Positions 15,220 to 22,107 of a DNA stretch of 27,582 nt are shown piece by piece. The notes under the pieces were generated by a model. That model was given only the letters and a program-made list of their open reading frames with translations. It did no database searches and was not told where the DNA came from. How positions within the stretch are numbered: position 1 is the first letter of the stretch; each line of letters begins with the position of its first letter. A program made the translations under genes and the position numbers. The DNA comes from CAYNGH01 sp964396845 (GTDB lineage: Bacteria > Vulcanimicrobiota > JAJTBE01 > CAYNGH01). The stretch spans positions 1 to 27,582 of the forward strand of contig CAYNGH010000026.1 of NCBI GenBank assembly GCA_964396845.1, read 5' to 3'.

Positions 15220-16035
15220 ATGTTTGATATGAACCACCAGGCCAATTCAATCCAGTACAGCCAGATGCGGTTGAATTCCAACTTTGACAATCTTTCCAAC
15301 CAGTTCACTCCAGGCTACAAAGAGGAACAGGCAAATTTCCACAGCATGGTGACGGGTCAGGGAGGCCGGGGGCCTATGGTCAAGTCCACGGGGATTGTCT
15401 TTGAGCAGGGGCAAATCGTAAAGACGGCCAATCCCACGGATCTTGCGGTGGAAGGCAATGGTTTCATGGTTGTCAATGACGGTATCCGCAATCATTTTAC
15501 CAGGGACGGCCGATTCACATTCCAGAACGGTCAGCTGGTCAATGTCAACGGCAACAAGGTCATGGGTTATCAGTTGGATGACCAGGGGAATGTCAGCTCG
15601 GAGCTTCAGCCCATTTCTCTGACCTTTGATCCCCAGTCCAAGCTTTACGGCGGTAAATATACCAGCTATCATTTTGATAATTCCGGCAAGCTCTATGGCG
15701 AGAGAACCACCGTGGATCCCCTCACGGGAAATGCAGTGTCGGTATCGGTCCCTCTTTTCCAGGCGGGCCTTGCGGCCTTTGCCAATCCTTCGGGGCTTTC
15801 CAAGTCCAGCAACACTTCTTTTGTAGAATCTGACAACTCCGGGCCGCCGGTTATCGGCACCGCGGGTCAGGGAGCTCTGGGGAGGGTTCATCCCGGCTCC
15901 CTTGAGATGTCCACCGTTGACTTTGCCAGGCAATCTGCAGCCATCGGTATGACAAAGCAGAACTATCAGGCCAACTTTGCTTCTTTCCAGGCCATGGATG
16001 CCATGAGGAAACAGGCTCTGGGCCTTATCCGATAA
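15220..16035 (+). CDS. Flagellar hook-basal body protein of the FlgE/FlgF/FlgG family
   Basis: A 271-aa axial protein of the rod/hook family. The central signature DLAVEGNGFMVVNDGIRNHF and TRDGRFTFQNGQLVNVNGNK is diagnostic for FlgE/F/G. The C-terminus (LEMSTVDFARQSAAIGMTKQNYQANFASFQAMD) is the coiled-coil D0 helix. The length fits FlgF or FlgG (about 250-260 aa) rather than FlgE. The N-terminal motif, usually ANNxANxxTxGFK, reads FDNLSNQFTPGYK, so the assignment within the family is open. AGGAGGT lies before the ATG at 15220. A second rod or hook gene is absent from the window; the rest of the rod and hook must be elsewhere. Confidence 0.9.
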   Translation: MFDMNHQANSIQYSQMRLNSNFDNLSNQFTPGYKEEQANFHSMVTGQGGRGPMVKSTGIVFEQGQIVKTANPTDLAVEGNGFMVVNDGIRNHFTRDGRFTFQNGQLVNVNGNKVMGYQLDDQGNVSSELQPISLTFDPQSKLYGGKYTSYHFDNSGKLYGERTTVDPLTGNAVSVSVPLFQAGLAAFANPSGLSKSSNTSFVESDNSGPPVIGTAGQGALGRVHPGSLEMSTVDFARQSAAIGMTKQNYQANFASFQAMDAMRKQALGLIR

Positions 16036-16257
16036 GAATAGTTTTTCGGAGGGACAACCTTTGAGAACTTGATGAAAAAATGCAGGCCGGGCCTCTGGTT
16101 CGGTCTGTTCCTTATGAAAGGGGGGATGCCGGGAGTCCATTCCTTTGTTATGGCAGGCGAAAGGATTTATCCAGTCCCATCCTCAATGAAATAACAAAGG
16201 AAATTCTACTGTAAAGTGGAATGTTAGACAACAATCACAGGAAGTTTACTTCCCCGA
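16036..16257. other. Intergenic region upstream of fliM with a small palindrome
   Basis: This 222-bp gap holds no gene I can support. A perfect inverted repeat GGAAGT-TT-ACTTCC lies at 16240-16253 directly before the fliM ATG and would pair with the AGGAAG that could serve as its ribosome site. A 40-codon frame at 16072-16194 starts MKK but has its nearest ribosome-site-like sequence 18 nt away and no recognisable content. No promoter hexamers stand out. Confidence 0.4.
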
Positions 16258-17784
16258 ATGGGAGGATTGTCTTTGGACTCCGACAACTTGGACTCTGCGC
16301 AGGACCAGAAACGGAAGGTTTTGCGGAAGCTGCCCCCTGCCGGCAGTCGTGCTGGTGGTATAGGGGGAAAGGCTCCCGCAAAGGGTGCCGGGCTTTTTCG
16401 TCCCCGGAGCATAAAAAGCTCCGGCAAAAAGTCCTATCCTCGCCGTCCTCCCCGGGAAGACATCTCGGGTGATTCGGATTTTGGAGCAAAAACTGCCAGC
16501 ATGCCTCCCCTGGATTTGCCGGAGCAGGCTCCGTCATCTCCTGCAAAACGGCCTGTGGCAAATGTGGCAAGACCCCCGATGCCGCCGGGAAACTTCACTC
16601 CCGCCCGGCCTGAGCCTCAGGAGAAGCATCGTGCTGACGCTCCACCCAGAGCTCCCCGGCAGGCTCCTGCAAGACCGGCACCACGACAACAGCAGAAACG
16701 ACCCCAGGCACCACCACCGCAGGCCTACCGGCAACAGCAACAGCAAAAAGGCCTGCAGATACAACAGCCGCCATCCCAGCGGGGAGGAGGTTATCCTCCA
16801 AGGCACCAGGGAGGTTACCATCACGCCGATGGTGGACTCCGGGCTGCTCCCCGGCAGGAGATGCGGGAAGAAGCTGTGCGTCGCAAGGCACAGCCTTATG
16901 ACTGGGGTAAAACCCAGAAGTTCTCTCAGGATCAGCGCAAATTCCTGGAGCGGGTTTTCAAGCAGTTTTCCGACTACCTTACCACCAAGCTGGCTCCTCT
17001 TCTCCAGGCCAGGGTGGATGTGGAATATGAAGAGGCCAATCTCCGGCCTTACGGATCTTTTCTGCAGGGGCTGTATGAGCCGATAACTCTGGTGCTTCTC
17101 AGGATTGATCCTCAGTTCAAGGGGCTGATGGTGATTGATTTTCCCCTCAGCTTTGCCCTTATCGATCGCTGTCTTGGGGGCAGAGGTCAGCCCATCGAGG
17201 AAGTTCGATATTTTACTGAAATCGAGGTTGCGGTTCTGGAGCGGGTGGTGATGCGTTTTACCGAGAGTTACCAGGAATCCTGGAGCGAGGTCAAGGAGAT
17301 CAAGCCCCAATACCTGGAAATGCAGTTCAATCCCCAGACGGTTCATATAATGAAACCCAGTGACCCGGTGGTGTGCATATCCTTCGGGGTCAAGGTGGGT
17401 CAGGCTCAGGGGCCGGTTTATATCATCCTGCCCTTCGAATACCTGCAGACTATTCTGCCCAAGGCCAATTTCGAGGAGTTCATGCTTACCCGGTCCTCCT
17501 CCAGCCAGGTTTCCCCATCGGTGGCTCCATTGTTTGCCAAGAATCTGGAACAGGCAAAGGTTCCCGTGTCGGTGGAGTTAGGTTCCACGGAGCTGTTGTT
17601 TTCTGAGCTGGCGGTGCTGGAGGTGGGGGATTTCATCAAACTGGATCAGGAGATAACCAAGCCCTTGCGGGTCAAGGTGAACGAACGGTTCAAGTTTTTT
17701 GGACGACCGGGAATCAGTGAAAACAAGCTGTCTGTTCAAATAACTAAGGTTTTGCAAGAAGGAGAGGACGACTTGGATGTATGA
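16258..17784 (+). CDS. fliM: Flagellar motor switch protein FliM, with long disordered N-terminal extension
   Basis: FliM is the middle ring of the C-ring switch; it binds FliG, FliN and phosphorylated CheY. The conserved part runs from about residue 211 (AQPYDWGKTQKFSQDQRKFLERVF, then LIDRCLGGRGQPIEEVRYFTEIE) to the end and includes the CheC-like middle domain and the FliN-like C-terminal domain. The first 210 residues are low-complexity, rich in Pro, Arg, Gln and Gly, where typical FliM has only about 30-40 residues including the CheY-binding peptide LSQxEIDALL. I do not see that peptide; LSLDSDNLDSAQ is at best a weak echo. The total of 508 aa is far above the usual 330. ATG 16258 or TTG 16273 (GGGAGGA 6 nt upstream) may be the start. 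The stop overlaps fliN. Confidence 0.95.
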   Translation: MGGLSLDSDNLDSAQDQKRKVLRKLPPAGSRAGGIGGKAPAKGAGLFRPRSIKSSGKKSYPRRPPREDISGDSDFGAKTASMPPLDLPEQAPSSPAKRPVANVARPPMPPGNFTPARPEPQEKHRADAPPRAPRQAPARPAPRQQQKRPQAPPPQAYRQQQQQKGLQIQQPPSQRGGGYPPRHQGGYHHADGGLRAAPRQEMREEAVRRKAQPYDWGKTQKFSQDQRKFLERVFKQFSDYLTTKLAPLLQARVDVEYEEANLRPYGSFLQGLYEPITLVLLRIDPQFKGLMVIDFPLSFALIDRCLGGRGQPIEEVRYFTEIEVAVLERVVMRFTESYQESWSEVKEIKPQYLEMQFNPQTVHIMKPSDPVVCISFGVKVGQAQGPVYIILPFEYLQTILPKANFEEFMLTRSSSSQVSPSVAPLFAKNLEQAKVPVSVELGSTELLFSELAVLEVGDFIKLDQEITKPLRVKVNERFKFFGRPGISENKLSVQITKVLQEGEDDLDV

Positions 17785-18115
17785 TGACGACTACGGACCC
17801 TCTGATGCCCCTGCGGTGAGGGGTGTGCAGTTCAGCCCCATCGAGGGTGCCGACATGGAAGGAGCTTCCATATCCCCCAGCAGTATTGATCTTCTCAAGG
17901 ATGTTCCCCTGACGGTATCCGCGGAGCTCGGCAGGACCAAGATGTTGGTGAAGGACATACTGCGCATCAATGTGGGTTCGGTGATTGAGCTTGACAAGGA
18001 AACTGGAGAACCCCTGGACCTGATGGTCAACAACAAACTGATTGCCCGGGGTGAAGTGGTGGAAATCGATGGAAACTTCGGGATCCGGGTAACGGAGATC
18101 CCCGGCAGGCATTAG
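17777..18115 (+). CDS. fliN: Flagellar motor switch protein FliN
   Basis: FliN is the distal C-ring protein that binds FliM and docks FliH. The 112-aa product has a short acidic N-terminus and the FliN/SpoA domain: LLKDVPLTVSAELGRTKMLV, DILRINVGSVIELDKETGEP, and the end ARGEVVEIDGNFGIRVTEI. The length is typical of small FliN, without the CheC-like fusion of FliY. The ATG at 17777 overlaps the fliM end by 8 bp, so translation is probably coupled; AAGGAGAGG lies upstream inside fliM. fliO begins 14 bp downstream. Confidence 0.96.
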   Translation: MYDDDYGPSDAPAVRGVQFSPIEGADMEGASISPSSIDLLKDVPLTVSAELGRTKMLVKDILRINVGSVIELDKETGEPLDLMVNNKLIARGEVVEIDGNFGIRVTEIPGRH

Positions 18116-18129
18116 TCTGGTGATATGTA

Positions 18130-18888
18130 TTGTTATTCTCTGACAGCACTATAATTCAGGAGAAATGGACAGCCCGGTGGCTGATCCTGCTTTTGCTGAT
18201 TCTGTCTGCCACTTTGGTAGCCTCTGCCGGTGAACCCCGGCAGGTGATCAGGTCGGTGCAGGAGCTGAAAAGCTCACCGGCTCCCGACACAAATCCCGCC
18301 TTGGAGGGTTCTTCTGAAACCCCCGGCCTGACATCGTCGGAGGAGTCTGAACCCCCTCAGGAGGAAAAACCTGATATTGACATCGGTTTCGGGGTTAAGG
18401 GTGTTGATGACAGCAAGGCCCATGACCGCGGGCCGGCAGGTTTTTTGGGATCTGGCGATAAACCCCCTGGAATGTGGGATTCCGATGCTGGATGGGAAAT
18501 GGATCCTGAACGGGGAAGACCCAAGATCAATTTGCCCCTTACCATAGGTTCCCTGCTGGTGGTGCTGTTGGTGGCCTATGGCGCTCTGAAGATATATTCT
18601 CTTTACACCGGGGTTGACACTGCGGGAATTTGCAGACCCCGGGGGAAGCTCCTGAATATTAGGGAAAAACAGATGATAGGCCCCAATAAACAGCTATGTA
18701 TTGTGGAGATGCCGGGAAAGATAGTGCTTCTGGGAATTACCGACAGCGAAATGAGGGTGCTGACCGAGATTGAGCCCGACAGGATCCCCCGGTTGGAGGA
18801 TCAGCCGGAAATGGAGGAATGCCCCGACAAGGTTTCCCCTTCGTCGTATTTCATGGATGTTTTTCTCAGGCGGAATCGGCAGGGGTAA
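18130..18888 (+). CDS. fliO: Flagellar biosynthesis protein FliO
   Basis: FliO assists assembly of the FliP-FliR export gate. The 252-aa protein has a signal-like hydrophobic segment at about 16-33 (RWLILLLLILSATLVASA), a long acidic/Pro-rich linker, a membrane helix at about 135-156 (LTIGSLLVVLLVAYGALKIY) and the FliO cytoplasmic domain (GKLLNIREKQMIGPNKQLCI, then GKIVLLGITDSEMRVLTEI). Two membrane segments make it longer than the one-helix FliO of E. coli. The start is TTG 18130, with GGTGAT 5 nt upstream. An ATG at 18165 is out of frame. The position between fliN and fliP supports the call. Confidence 0.9.
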   Translation: MLFSDSTIIQEKWTARWLILLLLILSATLVASAGEPRQVIRSVQELKSSPAPDTNPALEGSSETPGLTSSEESEPPQEEKPDIDIGFGVKGVDDSKAHDRGPAGFLGSGDKPPGMWDSDAGWEMDPERGRPKINLPLTIGSLLVVLLVAYGALKIYSLYTGVDTAGICRPRGKLLNIREKQMIGPNKQLCIVEMPGKIVLLGITDSEMRVLTEIEPDRIPRLEDQPEMEECPDKVSPSSYFMDVFLRRNRQG

Positions 18889-18929
18889 ATTGAGAAGATG
18901 AAGATGATGACAAGAGGTGAACACCGGAC

Positions 18930-19742
18930 ATGACCAGATTTCTTGCCCGGAACCGGCAAAAGATAACCGCGGTTGTGCTGACGGGCATAATAGCAGGTAT
19001 CCTGATTCTTCTGGCGGGAGGCGTGGCCCTGGCCCAGGAGGATCGAATACCCACCATCAGGTTGCCTGATATAACCATCGGTGAAAAGGACTCCACCGAG
19101 GGTTATGAGTATTCCAAAATACTCCACTTCATTGTGGGGCTTACGATTCTGTCCCTGGCCCCTTATATCCTGATTATGTGCACTTCATTTATCCGGGTAA
19201 CTATTGTTCTGTCCTTTGTCAAGACTGCCCTGGGCACTCAGCAGGTTCCTCCCACCCAGGTGATGATGGGTCTGTCCCTTTTTATCACTTTCTATGTAAT
19301 GGCCCCGGTGGGGGAACGAATGCGCCAGGAGGCCCTGGTGCCCTTATACGAAAACGAACTTAATATGGATCAGGCAGCCGGAAAGCTGATAGTCCCTCTC
19401 CGGGAGTTTCTGCTGAAGCAGACCCGGGACAAGGACCTGTTGCTTTTTGTAAAACTGGCCCGCAAGACTCCCGACGAATTCGAGAACCGCAACGAAGTCC
19501 CCCTGTTCATCCTGATGCCGGCATTCATTATAAGCGAGGTGAAGACAGCCTTCGAGATAGGGTTTGTCATATACCTGCCCTTCCTTGTGATTGATATGGT
19601 TGTGGCATCGGTACTCATGTCCATGGGTATGTTCATGCTTTCTCCCATGCAGATATCCATGCCGTTTAAACTGCTTCTGTTTGTCATGATTGACGGCTGG
19701 GGCCTGATTATCGAGAATCTGGTTAAAAGTTTCCGGATGTGA
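18930..19742 (+). CDS. fliP: Flagellar export gate protein FliP
   Basis: FliP forms the pore core of the flagellar type III gate (FliP5Q4R1). The 270-aa protein has a cleavable-type signal (MTRFLARNRQKITAVVLTGI, hydrophobic, ending VALAQ), then the family core: SLAPYILIMCTSFIRVTIVL, SFVKTALGTQQVPPTQVMMG, LFILMPAFIISEVKTAFEIG and the GMFMLSPMQISMPFKLLLFV segment near the C-terminus. All are strongly conserved. The length is standard. AGAGGTG lies 9 nt before the ATG. fliQ follows after 25 bp. Confidence 0.98.
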   Translation: MTRFLARNRQKITAVVLTGIIAGILILLAGGVALAQEDRIPTIRLPDITIGEKDSTEGYEYSKILHFIVGLTILSLAPYILIMCTSFIRVTIVLSFVKTALGTQQVPPTQVMMGLSLFITFYVMAPVGERMRQEALVPLYENELNMDQAAGKLIVPLREFLLKQTRDKDLLLFVKLARKTPDEFENRNEVPLFILMPAFIISEVKTAFEIGFVIYLPFLVIDMVVASVLMSMGMFMLSPMQISMPFKLLLFVMIDGWGLIIENLVKSFRM

Positions 19743-19767
19743 CGGGAAGGATTGGAGGTGTTGATCC

Positions 19768-20040
19768 TTGGATGAAGCTTTTGTTATCGCTGTAACGGGA
19801 CGTTGCATGTATCTAATCCTGATTTTGGCGGCGCCCATGCTTTTATCGGCTCTGGTGGTGGGTCTTTGCATCAGTATTCTGCAGGCCACAACCCAGGTGC
19901 AGGAGCAGACCCTCTCCTTCGTGCCAAAGATTGTTGCGACTTTTATGGCCCTGATTATTACCGGCAACTGGATTGCAAGCATGGTTGGAAGCTATGCAAT
20001 TATGATATTCAATGCCATAGGCACTATGGGACCGAGATAA
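19768..20040 (+). CDS. fliQ: Flagellar export gate protein FliQ
   Basis: FliQ is the small two-helix membrane subunit of the export gate. The 90-aa product has two hydrophobic segments and the family motifs PMLLSALVVGLCISILQATT and QVQEQTLSFVPKIVATFMAL. The start is TTG 19768 with GGAGGTG 7 nt upstream; the nearby ATG at 19772 is out of frame. It ends 4 bp before fliR, so translation of the two is probably coupled. Confidence 0.96.
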   Translation: MDEAFVIAVTGRCMYLILILAAPMLLSALVVGLCISILQATTQVQEQTLSFVPKIVATFMALIITGNWIASMVGSYAIMIFNAIGTMGPR

Positions 20041-20044
20041 TATC

Positions 20045-20845
20045 ATGAGTACCACCGACATACTTAGTCTGGGCGAAGACAGGTTGTTCCTGTTTTTCAT
20101 GTCTTTTCTCCTGTGTCTTGCCAGGACAATCGGATTTTTTGTCCAGGCTCCCATATGGGGTTCAAACCACATCAACAAGCAGGTCAAGGTGGGTCTTTCC
20201 GCCGGGGTTGCCATTGTGATATTTCCTTATATACCCATTCCCGATGCATTGCCTGGCGGGCCTTTCACCTTTATCCTGCTGGTGGCATCCCAGATTACTG
20301 TGGGTCTTGTCATCGGTTTTGTTGCCTTTATTCCCATGGCCATGGCCCAGTTTGGCGGTGAGCTGATGGATATCCAGATGGGTCTGTCTTCCGCGGCGGC
20401 CAATGATCCATCATCCAAAGGAACCATCAACCTTATCCGCCGTCTGAAGTTTTACATTGCCATGATTGTTTACCTGATATTAAACGGTCATCATGTCCTG
20501 CTGGATGCGATTGCCAGATCCTTTGAGATTGTCCCCTTGACGGGAGTGCGATTTTCATCTATTCTAATAACAGAGCTTATTCGAATCACCAGCGAATTAT
20601 TGTATGTGGGGGTTCAGATCGGCCTGCCGGTTCTGGGTGCTTTATTTATGATTCAAATAGCCCTGGGGATTATGGCCAAGGTGGCCCCCCAGATGAATGT
20701 ATTTATGCTGTCATTCCCATTGAACATACTGATGGGGCTGACAATACTGGTATCTTCGATTCCTCTGTTTGTTGCAAGGTTGAAACCCCTGTTTTCCCGG
20801 AATTTCAACGATGTGGTGACTGCCATCAGGATGATAGTTCCCTGA
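20045..20845 (+). CDS. fliR: Flagellar export gate protein FliR
   Basis: FliR is the single-copy subunit that completes the FliP/FliQ/FliR export channel. The 266-aa protein is very hydrophobic with six or more membrane segments, has the usual length, and shows FliR features: LCLARTIGFFVQAPIWGSNH, ITVGLVIGFVAFIPMAMAQF, GGELMDIQMGLSSAAANDPS and ALGIMAKVAPQMNVFMLSFP. ATG 20045 has only a weak ribosome site (GAGATAA in the fliQ end), consistent with coupling to fliQ 4 bp upstream. Confidence 0.96.
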   Translation: MSTTDILSLGEDRLFLFFMSFLLCLARTIGFFVQAPIWGSNHINKQVKVGLSAGVAIVIFPYIPIPDALPGGPFTFILLVASQITVGLVIGFVAFIPMAMAQFGGELMDIQMGLSSAAANDPSSKGTINLIRRLKFYIAMIVYLILNGHHVLLDAIARSFEIVPLTGVRFSSILITELIRITSELLYVGVQIGLPVLGALFMIQIALGIMAKVAPQMNVFMLSFPLNILMGLTILVSSIPLFVARLKPLFSRNFNDVVTAIRMIVP

Positions 20846-20910
20846 GGACTTTCGGGTAGCAAAATATTTTCTTTTGGGCTTCTGGCCCGTCACCGGGGAG
20901 GTGAGGCTCT

Positions 20911-22032
20911 GTGGGAAAGGAAGATTCTGATAAAACTGAAGAGCCAACTGAACATAAGCTTCAGGAGGCGCGCAAAAAAGGCCAGGTTTTTAAAAGCCAG
21001 GATATTATTTCCACGGTCATGCTTTTTGTTGGTTGCAGTATGCTCTATACCTTAAGACATTGGCTTTTGAAGACTGTTTCCGGGTTCATGCACTGGAGTT
21101 TTAATCTCATCAACGCCGACATCAACATCCGGGAGCGGAGTATGCTCAAGGATGGTCTTGTGGTGGTAATAACTTATTTCAAGATTATGGCCCCCATGTT
21201 CCTGGCGGGGATGGTTGTGGCTCTGGTCATCAATATGGCCCAGATCAAGTTTATCTTCAGCTTCGAACCTATGAAACCCAAGCTGAGCAAGCTCAACCCC
21301 GTGGAAGGCTTCAAGCGGATATTTTCCATGAAATCCCTGGTGGAGCTGATCAAACAGATGGCCAAACTCGGGGTCGTCACCTGGGTTGTGGTGAAAGTTG
21401 TTCAGAACCAGATTATGTCCTTGAGAAATGCGGTTTTCTGGTCCATCCCCGAAACCATATCCCTGATCCGCCAGATGGCGGTGAGGGTGGTTTCTTATGT
21501 TCTGGCAGCAATGGTGGCCATTTCCATCCTGGATTATATTTTCCAGAAGAAACAATATATGAAACAGATGAAAATGTCTATTAAGGAACTCAAGGACGAA
21601 TACAAGGATACCGAGGGAAATCCCCAGGTAAAGGGAAAAATGCGCCAGCTCATGCGACAGGGGGCTCAGTCCCGCATGATGGAAAGCGTCCCGGATTCTT
21701 CCGCGGTGGTGACAAACCCCACCCATCTGGCGGTGGCTCTCCGTTATGTGCCGGGGCAGGATGCAGCTCCCGTTGTGGTAGCCAAAGGAAAGCGGGATAT
21801 TGCCATTCAGATAAAAATTGTGGCCGAGGATAACGATGTGCCCATTCTGGAAAATGTCGAGCTGGCAAGAGCCTTGTTTTCCAGTTGCAAGGTGGGGGAA
21901 ACCATACCCGTTGATATGTACAAGGCGACGGCAGAAGTTCTGGCTTATGTTTTCCGATTGAAAAAGAAAAGGGAGATGATGCGGAAGCGTCGTTTTATGC
22001 AGGGCAGGAGCGGTGCCTTTGCGGGGCGATAA
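20911..22032 (+). CDS. flhB: Flagellar export specificity switch protein FlhB
   Basis: FlhB opens the export gate and switches secretion from rod/hook to filament substrates after self-cleavage. The 373-aa protein has the N-terminal signature DKTEEPTEHKLQEARKKGQV, four membrane segments, the linker GFKRIFSMKSLVELIKQMAK and the autocleavage motif NPTH at 269-272 (VVTNPTHLAVALRYVPGQDA). The C-terminal tail is short and basic. The start is GTG 20911 with GGGGAGGTGA upstream. Cleavage between Asn269 and Pro270 is expected from the family. Confidence 0.98.
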   Translation: MGKEDSDKTEEPTEHKLQEARKKGQVFKSQDIISTVMLFVGCSMLYTLRHWLLKTVSGFMHWSFNLINADINIRERSMLKDGLVVVITYFKIMAPMFLAGMVVALVINMAQIKFIFSFEPMKPKLSKLNPVEGFKRIFSMKSLVELIKQMAKLGVVTWVVVKVVQNQIMSLRNAVFWSIPETISLIRQMAVRVVSYVLAAMVAISILDYIFQKKQYMKQMKMSIKELKDEYKDTEGNPQVKGKMRQLMRQGAQSRMMESVPDSSAVVTNPTHLAVALRYVPGQDAAPVVVAKGKRDIAIQIKIVAEDNDVPILENVELARALFSSCKVGETIPVDMYKATAEVLAYVFRLKKKREMMRKRRFMQGRSGAFAGR

Positions 22033-22049
22033 TTTCCTTTTGCGGCAGG

Positions 22050-22076
22050 TTATTAGGCTTTTTTCTGTAATATAAT
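22050..22076 (+). promoter_or_regulatory. Possible promoter upstream of flhA
   Basis: TATAAT at 22071-22076 is a perfect -10 hexamer in the 75-bp gap between flhB and flhA. The best -35 is weak (TTATTA at 22050-22055, 15-bp spacer). An internal flhA promoter is possible but not supported by more than this. Confidence 0.3.
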
Positions 22077-22107
22077 TACTCATCGATGACTCGGAGGTTT
22101 TTCACCT

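Noticed and set aside
15247..16140. 297-codon minus-strand open frame antisense to the hook/rod gene
   Set aside because: It mirrors a gene with clear family motifs; the translation shows no domain and odd composition. Other long antisense frames (9660-10502, 10558-11430, 21052-22083) are rejected for the same reason.
16072..16194. 40-codon open frame beginning MKK between the hook/rod gene and fliM
   Set aside because: The nearest ribosome-site-like sequence is about 18 nt away, and the product has no recognisable signal peptide or domain. It could be real but I cannot support it.
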